From: an uncultured Draconibacterium sp.
GTDB lineage: Bacteria > Bacteroidota > Bacteroidia > Bacteroidales > Prolixibacteraceae
DNA: 64,000 nucleotides
Assembly: GCF_963675065.1 (NCBI RefSeq)
Contig: NZ_OY775905.1
Location: 1,004,501-1,068,500 of the forward strand
Direction: 5' to 3'
How positions within the stretch are numbered: position 1 is the first letter of the stretch; each line of letters starts with the position of its first letter. The notes beneath the pieces are model-generated. The model did no database searches, was not told the DNA's origin, and saw only the letters and a list, made by a program, of their open reading frames with translations. Below are positions 16,024 to 25,349 of the stretch, piece by piece. The translations under genes were made by a program, and so were the position numbers.

Positions 16024-18198
16024 TTAATTAAACCAGTAAGTCATTTTTAAAACCACTGCCCTGTTTCTCGAGTTCCAGTTTCCGGTAAAATAATTGTCGG
16101 TGTAAACCAGGTAAATATCTGAAACCGGTTGGTAACGCCACTGAAAGCGCGAGTTGATATTCAGATTGTCGATTTGCTCGTTGTACTGCACAAAAGTCGA
16201 CCAGAATATTTTATCGGTAAAAGTGATATCCATTTTCGGTCCCACCAACCAGAATTTTTCGCGGCTAAACGGATCGCCCAAATCCATATCAGTGTAGTTA
16301 AAATTCACGGTCATATTTACATAGGGTTGAAAGCGGTAACCGATCTCTCCCTGAATGTACTGAATATCGCCACTGTAGAAGCTCCCTTTTGAGACTTCGG
16401 CCTCCCAGGTAAACATCGATTTGCGGGTAGATTGATAGGAAACAGAAAAAAGTCCAAAATCATATTCTGAACCTTCGGGCAAATAGTTGTCAGGATCCTG
16501 TGTAGGATTAAAATCGTTTCGTAATTGCACAAAATGATCGCTGTACTCGAAACCCAGTTCGGCCCGGTTTGCAAAGGTAAGCTCGTATTCAAACTCGTAT
16601 TCGTGTTCGATTAAATCGTTATCAGGATTGTAGTAATTATCTAGTTTCATTCCTGGGCCATGGCTCGCCACTTTTTTGTTGGGCACAAAAATATAGCCTG
16701 CCGAACCCCCAATATAATTATACCCTGTTCGGCGCACATAACCGGCCTCGGCACGGTAATTTTCGCCCACCGAAGTTTCGTATAATCCCAGATGTAAATG
16801 CGGAGTGCTGTACATTAACACTACTCCCTGTGCATATTGTTTATCGGGATTATCGGGCTGGAATGAGCGGTGAAAAAAGAACTTTCCGTCCCAAACATTG
16901 TCTTTGCTGGCCAGGTTATAATCGAAACCAATCACCCGGTTAAACATGCTTGTATCCGATGGAACATCGAAATATTCTTTGTTAACGGCAATAAATCCAA
17001 GGCTCGACCGCGTAAACATTTTCTTCTGAATGGAAGCCACGGTAAAATTGCGCGCCAGGTTTTCGCCGGTTTCTTCGGTGGTCATATTAATAAAACCTAC
17101 CCGCCAGTCATTGCCAATTTTCCCGCTCAGTCGGGCACCGGCAAGTACAGGGGCATCCAATCCAATTCTTCGCGAGAAAAAAGGAGTAAGAGAATGTGAA
17201 TCACCATAGCCTGAAAACAGGTCGCTGTTCTCGAGAAAGAACTGTCGTTTTTCGGGGAAGAACAGTTCAAAACGATCGATATTCGTTACCTGCTGATCGA
17301 CTTCAACCTGAGCAAAATCGGGATTATAAGTAAGGTCGAGTGTCATTGATGACGAGATACCAACTTTGGCATCAAAACCAACATCGGTACGGTAATCGGT
17401 ACTTGTGCCGGCCTCAAAATCTTTTGATGCGCCACCCAATATATACGGAATTACCGAAAACTGCATTTTTGATTTTGGCAGCGGCTCTTCAAACTGCATG
17501 CGCCCGGTGTAAGCCAGCGATGCCGTTGGAAACTGCCTGGGAACCGGTGCCCACGCCGACTTTTCGTTTGATTTCAAATCGAGGCGGCTAAAATTAACAT
17601 TCCACTCGCGACTGCCATTTGGGTAACGCACCGACTTAAACGGAATACGCATTTCGCTTACCCAGCGGTTGTCGTAATGTTTGGTTTCCATTTCCCATTT
17701 GCAATCCCAATCCAGCGAGATACTGTGTCCGTTACTCATGGTACCGTCCCACTTGGCACCCGATGCCGAAACTCCAAATGAAAAACCGTTTGTCTGGTCT
17801 AAAAATGTATCGAAAAATACAAGTAGGTTGTCGTTACTCCCAAAACTAAAATCGCGGCGAAACGATTCCATAACACGTTTACCGGGAATAGTATCGTAAA
17901 AGATTTGAGCTACGTACAAAGCCTTGTCGTCGTATGCCATCATCATTGTTGAAGGCTGCGTGGCAAAACCTGTATCTACGGGTAGCACCCGGTAAAATTT
18001 ATCTGCTTTTTGCGCGATTTGCCAGTCGCTTTCATCAATCACACCATCAATATTTATAACCCCTTCTAATTTTTTTACACGATACACATAGTCTTTATTG
18101 AAAGTATTTATCGTTGTATCTGATTTTGAGCTATAGTTGTTGGCAACAGCGGTATATGCCAAACATACGCAGAGGAATAAGACCAAAGGCAACTTCAT
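16024..18198 (-). CDS. DUF5916 outer-membrane protein with N-terminal CBM9-like domain
   Basis: 724 residues from the ATG at 18198, where MKLPLVLFLCVCLAYTAVA is a clear signal peptide; longer frames upstream lack one. Residues about 35-225 contain GVINIDGVIDESDWQIA and AYDDKALYVAQIFYD, the family 9 carbohydrate-binding-like fold. Residues 255-724 are DUF5916, with FELFFPEKRQFFLENSDLF and a series of alternating strands that end in FWN-like aromatic residues, the look of a TonB-independent beta-barrel. Function is unknown. The end is duplicated at 15834-15871. Confidence 0.9.
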   Translation of the reverse strand: MKLPLVLFLCVCLAYTAVANNYSSKSDTTINTFNKDYVYRVKKLEGVINIDGVIDESDWQIAQKADKFYRVLPVDTGFATQPSTMMMAYDDKALYVAQIFYDTIPGKRVMESFRRDFSFGSNDNLLVFFDTFLDQTNGFSFGVSASGAKWDGTMSNGHSISLDWDCKWEMETKHYDNRWVSEMRIPFKSVRYPNGSREWNVNFSRLDLKSNEKSAWAPVPRQFPTASLAYTGRMQFEEPLPKSKMQFSVIPYILGGASKDFEAGTSTDYRTDVGFDAKVGISSSMTLDLTYNPDFAQVEVDQQVTNIDRFELFFPEKRQFFLENSDLFSGYGDSHSLTPFFSRRIGLDAPVLAGARLSGKIGNDWRVGFINMTTEETGENLARNFTVASIQKKMFTRSSLGFIAVNKEYFDVPSDTSMFNRVIGFDYNLASKDNVWDGKFFFHRSFQPDNPDKQYAQGVVLMYSTPHLHLGLYETSVGENYRAEAGYVRRTGYNYIGGSAGYIFVPNKKVASHGPGMKLDNYYNPDNDLIEHEYEFEYELTFANRAELGFEYSDHFVQLRNDFNPTQDPDNYLPEGSEYDFGLFSVSYQSTRKSMFTWEAEVSKGSFYSGDIQYIQGEIGYRFQPYVNMTVNFNYTDMDLGDPFSREKFWLVGPKMDITFTDKIFWSTFVQYNEQIDNLNINSRFQWRYQPVSDIYLVYTDNYFTGNWNSRNRAVVLKMTYWFN

Positions 18199-18239
18199 AA
18201 GAAACAGCTTTAATTGATTTAGGTATAATAAGTTAAAGA

Positions 18240-18247
18240 CAAAGATA
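18240..18247 (-). promoter_or_regulatory. Candidate -7 box for the DUF5916 gene
   Basis: The minus strand reads TATCTTTG, 41 bp before the ATG at 18198. Confidence 0.4.
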
Positions 18248-18390
18248 TTTAAATTGTTAGAACCACAAAGTGACAAACCTTTTCGCTGAAACTTTTTATA
18301 TAACAATCTCAAAAAGAAACCAAAAACAAGGAGCATTCCTCTTATGCAATTGAAGTTAGATTTTCGTAACTCAATCCTTTAAGTAATTCG

Positions 18391-18801
18391 GCCCGGTTTT
18401 TAAGCTCCAATGTTTTAATTATAGCTTCTGATGTTCAATCGATATCATCTGATGTATTAGTTAATACTTCGGATGTACTAATTAGTGCTTTTGATGTATT
18501 AATTATACCTTCTGAAGTACTATTTATAACTTCTGTTGCATTAGTTAATACTTCGGAAGTGCTATTTATAGCTGCGGATGTAATAATTAATGCTTCGGAA
18601 CATATATTTATACCTTCAGAAGTACAACGCTTAGCTTCAGAAGCCCGATTGAGTCCTTCGGAAGCTTTAATTTTATCTTTTAAAGGGACACCTCTACCTC
18701 CAGAAGCTTATACTTTAGCTTTCGATCACCTGACTTTAGCTTCAGGAGCTGAAAAGATACCTTTGAAAGGTTAAACACCAGCTTCGGAAGTACCACCTTT
18801 A
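18391..18801. repeat. Phased array of about 19 degenerate 21-bp units
   Basis: From 18391 every 21 bases a unit of the form GyN yTA rTT ATA nCT TCN GAw recurs without any insertion or deletion; unit starts run 18391, 18412, 18433 and so on to 18790. The conserved core CTTCnGAAG is a near-palindrome. Read on the plus strand, the units are heptapeptides such as VLIIPSE and VIINASE. The frame is open from about 18370 to a stop at 18772, but there is no good start codon, and the repeat continues past the stop. So it is called a DNA repeat rather than a gene. It is not part of a protein I recognise. Confidence 0.85.
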
Positions 18802-19000
18802 AGAATTATGATTAATGAATGATGATTGAATACTTTAGAAGGAGTAGGTAAAACTTAACGCCTTTGCGCCTTTTCGGGAAATTATATAACAGAGGCAACA
18901 CAAAGAAAATACGGAGAGCCACGGAGAGGAATAGCTATTGTGAACTATGTGCCTAATGTGGTTCAAAAAATCTGGGTATTTGGGTGTAAGCTACACCAAT
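18802..19000. other. Intergenic stretch with low-complexity words, no gene
   Basis: Holds AACGCCTTTGCGCCTTTT and an ACGGAGAGCCACGGAGAGG word of the kind scattered in Bacteroidota intergenic DNA, then AT-rich sequence. Nothing coding is supported. Confidence 0.5.
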
Positions 19001-19029
19001 AAAAAGCCTCCGACTTTTCAGCCGGAGGC
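19001..19029 (-). terminator. Rho-independent terminator of the MacAB/TolC-type operon
   Basis: The stem GCCTCCGGC / GTCGGAGGC (minus strand, one G-T pair) with a 6-nt loop is followed by T5, 29 bp after the TolC-like gene. Confidence 0.85.
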
Positions 19030-19057
19030 ACAAAAAACAATGTTCAAGCAAGATCTG

Positions 19058-20398
19058 CTACAAGGTGATTGCTACACCGTTGTAGAAATCAAGTATTTTC
19101 GTGCGGAAAATATATTCGTATTTTGCTTGTATTAAGTCCGACTGAGCATTGGTCAGATTCGTTTTACTCTGGTTGTATTCTACTGAATTGATCATTCCTA
19201 CGTTAAATTTCTCTTCCGTATAACGGAAAGCTTCTTTCATTGAAGCCACTGCTTTTTCGGTAGAAATATAACGATTAAAAGCAGCCAGTGCATTGGTGTA
19301 CACCTGCTCAATATCTCTTCGTAACACATTGCGGCTTTGTTGTAACTGATACTCGTAATCGGCAATTTGCAACTCAGAATTCGAGATATTGTTTTTCACC
19401 TGGAAACGATTGAAAATCGGGATGCTTAATGTTAATCCCAAACTCGAACGGCTGTTATTTTTCAGCTGTTCACCCAAATCAATACGGGTTCCTTCAAAGT
19501 CTTTGTACTGATTGTTGTACTGGTTGTAATAATTGGCTCCGAAACTCAAATTCGGGTAACGGCTTCCCTTTGCAATTTCCAACTGTTTCATTGCACTTTC
19601 AACACGCAATTGAGCAGCTTTTATTTCGGGGCGCACGTTAATAGCTGTGCTAAACACGTCGTAGGCATTTATCATGGTTAGGGTAGCCTGTACTTCGGGC
19701 AGAGATGGTTTTTCAATGGTAAAACTTTCGCCCATAGGCAACTCCAATAACTGATAAAGATTAAGGTAAGCCAATTGAACCCGGTTTTGTACATTTACCA
19801 AATCTAACTCTTCGCGCGCCAGTTGCGCTTCAATTTCCAACAAAGCTCCTCTTGCTTCACTTCCGGCATCAACAAGCTGGCGGGTACGCTCAATTTGTTG
19901 CTTGGTTACTTCAATGGTAGCTTCGGCAACCAGTTGAACTTCCTGTGCAAAAAGTATTTCGAGATATTCGGCTGCAATCGACAGCATAATATCGTCTTTT
20001 GTTTTTTGAAGATCGGCCATGGTAGCCAGCAAATCAAGCTCACGCATTTTAACGGTGTTACTCAATGTCATTCCGTTAAACAACGTCATACTGGTATTTA
20101 ATCCTCCGGATACACTCGACGAGTTAATGTTATCGTACGTATTGTCGTAGGTTAACGAACGGCCAAAACTAAAATCGTTGCTCACCTGGCCATTCAGGTT
20201 CGGCAGTTTATCATCTTTTGCCTGCTTAACCATGGTTTCGTTGTATCGTGTATTTATCTCCTGTCGTTTTACCTGAAGATTGTTTTCGATGGCGTAATCG
20301 AAACAGGATTGCAAATCCCAGACGTTTTGCGCCTGCAGGTTAACGGCTCCTGCCGACAGTAATATTCCTAAAAATAAGGTTAAAAGATTCTTCATCAT
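19058..20398 (-). CDS. TolC family outer-membrane efflux protein
   Basis: 446 residues. The signal peptide ends near ...NLQAQ, and the mature start NVWDLQSCFDYAIENNLQVK is typical of outer membrane factor proteins. Two repeated halves each contribute long coiled-coil helices and beta strands. TolC-like trimers form the outer-membrane exit duct of tripartite pumps. It is the last gene of an operon whose order is ATPase, two permeases, adaptor, TolC, consistent with a MacAB-TolC type exporter. Confidence 0.95.
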   Translation of the reverse strand: MMKNLLTLFLGILLSAGAVNLQAQNVWDLQSCFDYAIENNLQVKRQEINTRYNETMVKQAKDDKLPNLNGQVSNDFSFGRSLTYDNTYDNINSSSVSGGLNTSMTLFNGMTLSNTVKMRELDLLATMADLQKTKDDIMLSIAAEYLEILFAQEVQLVAEATIEVTKQQIERTRQLVDAGSEARGALLEIEAQLAREELDLVNVQNRVQLAYLNLYQLLELPMGESFTIEKPSLPEVQATLTMINAYDVFSTAINVRPEIKAAQLRVESAMKQLEIAKGSRYPNLSFGANYYNQYNNQYKDFEGTRIDLGEQLKNNSRSSLGLTLSIPIFNRFQVKNNISNSELQIADYEYQLQQSRNVLRRDIEQVYTNALAAFNRYISTEKAVASMKEAFRYTEEKFNVGMINSVEYNQSKTNLTNAQSDLIQAKYEYIFRTKILDFYNGVAITL

Positions 20399-20453
20399 GT
20401 ATTGTTTTTTGTTTTGCCACTAATTTACATAAAGCAATGTGAATTACCTATTG

Positions 20454-21584
20454 TTAACCATTATTGGCTTGTGTTTCCTGAACTTTCTTCGGATCGATCT
20501 TTTCGCCTTTCACCTTATCTTCCTGTTTCAATCCTTCAGTTATTTCAATATTTATCCCATCAGACAAGCCAGTGTGTACCCAACGTTTTTCGTAGTTTGG
20601 CTCTTCGTTTGTCCCTGTATTCACTTCAACAAACGACGAGTCGTCTTCAAATTGCAGTAATCCTTCAGGAATAACCATCACACTATCTTTGCGCTCCAGA
20701 ACAATATTGGCATTTGCACTGTATCCGGCGCGTATAAACTGGCCTTCTTTCAGCTTCACATTTGCTTTAATTTCAAACTGAATAGCACCGTTTTCCTCCA
20801 CTCCTTTTGGTGAAATATATTCAAGAACGGCAGCAAATTTTTCTTTATCGATAGCACCAATTTCCAGTTCAATTGGCATTCCTTCACGGATTTTCCCTAC
20901 TTCGGTTTCATCCACATTTCCTTCAAAGATCATATCGCTCATATCAGCAACTGAGGCAATGGGAGTACCTGCGTTAAAGGTATTTGCCTGAATTACAGAA
21001 TTACCTTCTTCAACCGGAACATCCAGCACCATACCGTTAATGGTTGAGCGCACCAGCGTATTAGTAGCTGTTGCAGCCTTTTTTGTTACACCGTTTTTAA
21101 TTAATTCAAGATTATTTTCGGCAGCAGTCAGTTCTTCCCTTGCTGAATCGTAGGCCACTTTTGCCGATTTAAACTCCTCGTACGAGATCACTTCCTTATC
21201 AAACAGCTTCTGCTGACGATCGTAATCAATCTTCGCATCTTCAAAACCAATCTTTGCACGGTTTACACGTGTTTCTGCCGAGTTTAGCGTTACCATATCA
21301 GGAATAATTTTGATACGTGCAACCACCTGGCCTTTGGTAATTTTATCGCCGGCTTCAACAAACAATTCATCAATAATTCCTGAAACCTGCGGAACGATCT
21401 CAATTTCGAAACGCGGCACCACCGAACCGGTAGCTACCGTTTTCATTACTACATCGCTGTAAAACGGATTCTTGTTCTCAAAATAATCTGTTTTCTTTTT
21501 CGATTTGTTGTACAGGAAGAAAAGTGTTCCTCCAAATATTGCTACCAATACTACAACTCCTAAAATTCTAAATACTTTTTTCAT
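20454..21584 (-). CDS. Periplasmic adaptor (membrane fusion protein, MacA/HlyD-like)
   Basis: 376 residues. One N-terminal transmembrane helix (about 7-24) is followed by the biotinyl/lipoyl-like hairpin (IVPQVSGIIDELFVEAGDKI), an alpha-helical hairpin at about 105-170 and a beta-barrel. It would bridge the inner-membrane permeases and the TolC-like channel. Length and order fit MacA-type adaptors. The C-terminal tail is polar. The gap to the upstream permease is about 110 bp. Confidence 0.93.
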   Translation of the reverse strand: MKKVFRILGVVVLVAIFGGTLFFLYNKSKKKTDYFENKNPFYSDVVMKTVATGSVVPRFEIEIVPQVSGIIDELFVEAGDKITKGQVVARIKIIPDMVTLNSAETRVNRAKIGFEDAKIDYDRQQKLFDKEVISYEEFKSAKVAYDSAREELTAAENNLELIKNGVTKKAATATNTLVRSTINGMVLDVPVEEGNSVIQANTFNAGTPIASVADMSDMIFEGNVDETEVGKIREGMPIELEIGAIDKEKFAAVLEYISPKGVEENGAIQFEIKANVKLKEGQFIRAGYSANANIVLERKDSVMVIPEGLLQFEDDSSFVEVNTGTNEEPNYEKRWVHTGLSDGINIEITEGLKQEDKVKGEKIDPKKVQETQANNG

Positions 21585-21695
21585 GGCTTAATTTTTTTGC
21601 AAAACGCAGAGCGCATAGAGCAGAGCGTTTTTTCATTGTTTTTTGTTATTGTTTTGTTTCTATTTATCCTTAATCAGTAATCTTTAATCCTTTTT

Positions 21696-22967
21696 CTACT
21701 CGTCGCGCAAAGCATCAATTGGTTTTATACTTACGGCACGCCGCGCCGGAATTAATCCGGCAAATATTCCGGAAACCACCAATACTGAAAGTGCCCCAAT
21801 TGCCATTTGGAAACTAATTTCCGGGTGCCGGAAGAAAATATCGTCACCACTTCCTGCATTCATTTCCAGCACCATATTCAGCAGCTCCAGCATACCAACG
21901 CCCAATGCCAGCCCAATGTATCCGGCAATTACGGTTAGGAAAACACTTTCGGCAACAATGTGAAGGATCACTTTCCCGGGCGTGGCACCAATAGCGCGCT
22001 GGATACCAATTTCCTGCGTGCGCTCTTTAATAATTACCAGCATAATGTTACTTACACCGATTACACCCGCCAGTAAAGTTCCAATTCCCACAATCCAGGT
22101 CAGCACCTGTATTCCGGTAAACAAACCCATATATTTTTTCCATTCTACCTCGATGTTGAACGAACCAACAGCTTGCTGATCGTTGGGTGCAACGCTATGT
22201 CTTTCTTTCATCAATCCTTTTAAACGGGCTTCTACTTTACTCACCGGCACTCCGGGCTGTGATGTAACCGAGAAAAAATGTACATCGTCGCCCATGTTGA
22301 AGGTTTTTTGCATGGTGGTGAACGGCATAATTATGGTTTCGTTTTTTCTGCCACTACCAATGTTTACACGGGTTTCGCCTTTTACCACTCCAACCACCTG
22401 GAAGTAAACACCGTTAATTTTCAGGTATTGACCAATTGGATCTTCATCTTCATCAAACATCACCTCCACCACACGTTCGCCAATGTTTACCACTTTGCGT
22501 GTATGTTGAATATCGATTGTATTTATCAGTCGTCCCTGCAACGGTGTCCACGGATCGATTTTGAAAAACTCGGGATAGTCGCCATAGATATTAAATGCGC
22601 CTGTTTTTTTCCCACGAATTACATTATCTCCACCTCCACTGCTGGGGCCAAATAAACGTGGCGACAAATATTCTATATCACTAATATTGGCTTTTATGTA
22701 TTGAATATCTGTGTTCTTGTAATTCCAGCTTCGTCCCCGTTGAAATCCTTTATAGGGAACGCTGGTACGCTCGGTCCAGAAGAATGCCGAGTTAGATGCA
22801 AAAGCTTTAATTCCGTCCATCACTCCGTTTTCAAGGGCACGGCCTGCTCCCGACATAATTATTAGCATAAATATTCCCCAGAACACACCGAAAGCGGTCA
22901 TAAAACTGCGCATCCGGTTTTTCTTTAAAGCGCTTAATATTTCTTTCCAAAGATCTAAGTCGAACAT
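21696..22967 (-). CDS. ABC transporter permease, MacB/FtsX type (second of a pair)
   Basis: 423 residues. One N-terminal helix is followed by a large MacB_PCD periplasmic domain (about 40-270) and three C-terminal helices with the FtsX motif (GVSNIMLVIIKERTQEIGIQRAIGA). It begins MFDLDLWKEILSALKKNRMRSF, closely parallel to its neighbour, so the two arose by duplication. There is no fused ATPase, unlike E. coli MacB. The two probably form a heterodimer driven by the separate ATPase gene in this operon. Confidence 0.95.
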   Translation of the reverse strand: MFDLDLWKEILSALKKNRMRSFMTAFGVFWGIFMLIIMSGAGRALENGVMDGIKAFASNSAFFWTERTSVPYKGFQRGRSWNYKNTDIQYIKANISDIEYLSPRLFGPSSGGGDNVIRGKKTGAFNIYGDYPEFFKIDPWTPLQGRLINTIDIQHTRKVVNIGERVVEVMFDEDEDPIGQYLKINGVYFQVVGVVKGETRVNIGSGRKNETIIMPFTTMQKTFNMGDDVHFFSVTSQPGVPVSKVEARLKGLMKERHSVAPNDQQAVGSFNIEVEWKKYMGLFTGIQVLTWIVGIGTLLAGVIGVSNIMLVIIKERTQEIGIQRAIGATPGKVILHIVAESVFLTVIAGYIGLALGVGMLELLNMVLEMNAGSGDDIFFRHPEISFQMAIGALSVLVVSGIFAGLIPARRAVSIKPIDALRDE

Positions 22968-22994
22968 TGTTTTCTGCTTTTGTTTTTGTTTCTG

Positions 22995-24257
22995 TTATTC
23001 GTCCCGTAATGCGACAATAGGTTTGATTTTTGCAGCTCGTTTGGCCGGAATATACCCGGCGATAGCTCCTGCAACTACCAGTAATAATGTTGCCGACATT
23101 GCAATCCCCAGGTCAACAGTTGGGTTGCGAAATAAGGTTTCCCCGTTTCCACCGTTAGTTGCTGCCGAGGCTTCAAATTGTTTCTCCACAATAAAGTTCA
23201 GGCCTTCCATCAATCCGGTTCCCAGTACGAGACCGATGTATCCGGCGATAGTTGTAATCATTACCGCTTCCAAAAGAATTAATCCAATTACTGAGGATGG
23301 ACTGGCTCCAATGGCTTTGCGGATACCAATTTCTTTTGTGCGTTCTTTTACTACAATCAGCATAATGTTACTCACACCAACCACTCCGGCAATCAGCGTT
23401 CCGATTCCAATTATCCAAATGAAAATATCGATGGCCTGGAAGATTTTCATGGTCTGAATTACGTCCTCCAGTTTGTTGTAAGAACCCATAGCCGATTCAT
23501 CTGTGGCGTCAAACTTATGTTTGCGCGCCAGTCTCTCCCGAACACGATTTTCAATAGCCTGACTTTCTTCCAGTGTTTCGGCATTTATGGTTAAAGCGAA
23601 ATTGTGCAGGCGGTTTGATCCGTTAAAAACTTTTTGCCCCGTGGTTACCGGAATGTATGCATTTCGGTGACGAGTACCGCCTCCTTCTTTGCAGATTCCA
23701 ACCACTTTAAACGGAATATTATTTACGCGAACATATTCGCCAATGGCTTCTTTTCCATCAAAAAGTGCATCGTAAATATCTTTTCCTAACACCACCGATT
23801 TTCGGGTTTGATCGATATCAACCTGATTCACAAAACGACCTTCCACAATTTCAATCGACTCCACATCTTTTAAATCAGGATGACAGGTTATTGCTGAATA
23901 CTCGCCGTATTCGCTTCCGTATGAGAATAAGTTTCCACCAATATAATAGCGCCCCGAAGTTTTCTCAATTCCTTCCAGGTCTTTCAGAATATCGTAATCG
24001 GCATTGGTGAAACGAATTTCCCTGTTTTCCTGCATGCCTTTATAAGGTATACTGGTGCGGCCACTCCACAACCACATGGCATTAACGGCATCGCGCATAA
24101 AATTTTCCGACACACCGTTACTTAAACCATTACCGGCGCCCAATAGGATCATCAACATGAAAATCCCCCAGGCAACACTAAATCCGGTAAGGAAAGTGCG
24201 CATTTTATTTTTTTTGATGGTGGCAAAGATCTCCTGCCATTTATCAATATCGAACAT
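22995..24257 (-). CDS. ABC transporter permease, MacB/FtsX type (first of a pair)
   Basis: 420 residues with the same layout as the neighbouring permease: an N-terminal helix, a MacB periplasmic domain and a C-terminal FtsX block (GVSNIMLIVVKERTKEIGIRKAIGA). Substrate candidates include peptides, siderophores, macrolides or lipids; none can be read from sequence. It lies 27 bp upstream of its paralogue. Confidence 0.95.
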   Translation of the reverse strand: MFDIDKWQEIFATIKKNKMRTFLTGFSVAWGIFMLMILLGAGNGLSNGVSENFMRDAVNAMWLWSGRTSIPYKGMQENREIRFTNADYDILKDLEGIEKTSGRYYIGGNLFSYGSEYGEYSAITCHPDLKDVESIEIVEGRFVNQVDIDQTRKSVVLGKDIYDALFDGKEAIGEYVRVNNIPFKVVGICKEGGGTRHRNAYIPVTTGQKVFNGSNRLHNFALTINAETLEESQAIENRVRERLARKHKFDATDESAMGSYNKLEDVIQTMKIFQAIDIFIWIIGIGTLIAGVVGVSNIMLIVVKERTKEIGIRKAIGASPSSVIGLILLEAVMITTIAGYIGLVLGTGLMEGLNFIVEKQFEASAATNGGNGETLFRNPTVDLGIAMSATLLLVVAGAIAGYIPAKRAAKIKPIVALRDE

Positions 24258-24330
24258 GATAGCTTAAGTTTAAAGTGAAGAGTTAAAATGTCAATTGAGA
24301 CTGAAAACCGCGACTGTGACTGTTAACGGT

Positions 24331-25056
24331 CTAGGCTGTTTCCAGTTCTTTGGCGTACTGATGTTGAAAGTTTTTCAATTCGCCGTTTTTAATGATCTCA
24401 TCGATACGGCCATCTTTCAATCGCACAATTTTCTGGGTCATCGAAGCAATATCGTGCTCGTGCGTTACCAGAATAACTGTTATTCCATCATCGTTAATTT
24501 CTTTCAGAATATCCATTACCTCGTACGAAGTGCTGGTATCGAGTGCTCCGGTTGGCTCATCGGCAAAAATAATTTTTGGCTGAGAAATGAGTGAACGAGC
24601 GATTGCAACGCGCTGTTTTTGTCCGCCCGACATTTCGCTTGGTAAATGTGTTGCCCAATCCAGCAGACCGACTTTATCGAGGTATTCTTCTGCAATTTTG
24701 TTTCGCTTTTTCCGATTCACTCCCTGGTAATACAGCGGAAGCGCCACATTTTCAAGGGCGTTTTTAAACGAAATAAGGTTAAACGACTGAAACACAAAAC
24801 CAACCAACTCGTTACGCAGTTTGGCAGCTTTCTTTTCCGACATATCCTTTACTAACGATCCGTTCAGATAATACGATCCTTCATCGTAGTTATCCAAAAT
24901 TCCAAGGATGTTAAGTAAGGTTGATTTCCCGGAACCCGATGACCCCATAATGGAGACGAACTCTCCGGATTTGATTTCGAGGTCGATTCCTTTTAATACG
25001 TGCAACGAGTTACTACCCGTTACGTACGACTTGTGAACATTGTTTAGACTGATCAT
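24331..25056 (-). CDS. ABC transporter ATP-binding protein (MacB-type nucleotide-binding subunit)
   Basis: 241 residues. Walker A GSSGSGKST is at 38-46, signature MSGGQKQ at 142-148 and Walker B FADEPTGALD at 164-173. It belongs to the MacB/LolD subfamily and is the first gene of the export operon. No TAnnTTTG promoter box was found nearby. Confidence 0.96.
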   Translation of the reverse strand: MISLNNVHKSYVTGSNSLHVLKGIDLEIKSGEFVSIMGSSGSGKSTLLNILGILDNYDEGSYYLNGSLVKDMSEKKAAKLRNELVGFVFQSFNLISFKNALENVALPLYYQGVNRKKRNKIAEEYLDKVGLLDWATHLPSEMSGGQKQRVAIARSLISQPKIIFADEPTGALDTSTSYEVMDILKEINDDGITVILVTHEHDIASMTQKIVRLKDGRIDEIIKNGELKNFQHQYAKELETA

Positions 25057-25124
25057 GGCTTGAACTTGTTTTCTGTTTTTCCGGCTATTAAAAGCCGTTG
25101 ATTTTTGTTTTCGAACTAAAGTTG

Positions 25125-25292
25125 ATGAAAAAAAGGTCTACCCTATGTATTTTTTCGACGAACAACCCTTTTTTACATGTAAAAAAATCTTTCTGTACGT
25201 TTTTTGTTTTTATGGCCTTAATACTTGTTTGTTTTTTCAGTTATGTGACGCACAACTTTTTGATACGTTACAACGAATTATCGTTTTTTTGA
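25125..25292 (+). CDS. Possible 55-residue single-helix membrane protein
   Basis: An ATG-started frame encodes a basic N-terminus (MKKRST) and one hydrophobic run (FCTFFVFMALILVCFFSYV). It lies between the divergent export operon and the FAD dehydrogenase. There is no homologue I recognise and no clear ribosome site, so it may be chance. Confidence 0.2.
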   Translation: MKKRSTLCIFSTNNPFLHVKKSFCTFFVFMALILVCFFSYVTHNFLIRYNELSFF

Positions 25293-25349
25293 AATGGCCT
25301 TCAAAAGCATTCAATCTTTCCGTATTTTTGGCTTCTAATATTTCAGGAC

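Noticed and set aside
18559..18774. Heptad-repeat reading frame as a real protein gene
   Set aside because: The only start is a GTG inside the array, the repeat runs both upstream and beyond the stop without change, and no ribosome site is present. DNA-level repeat is the simpler reading.
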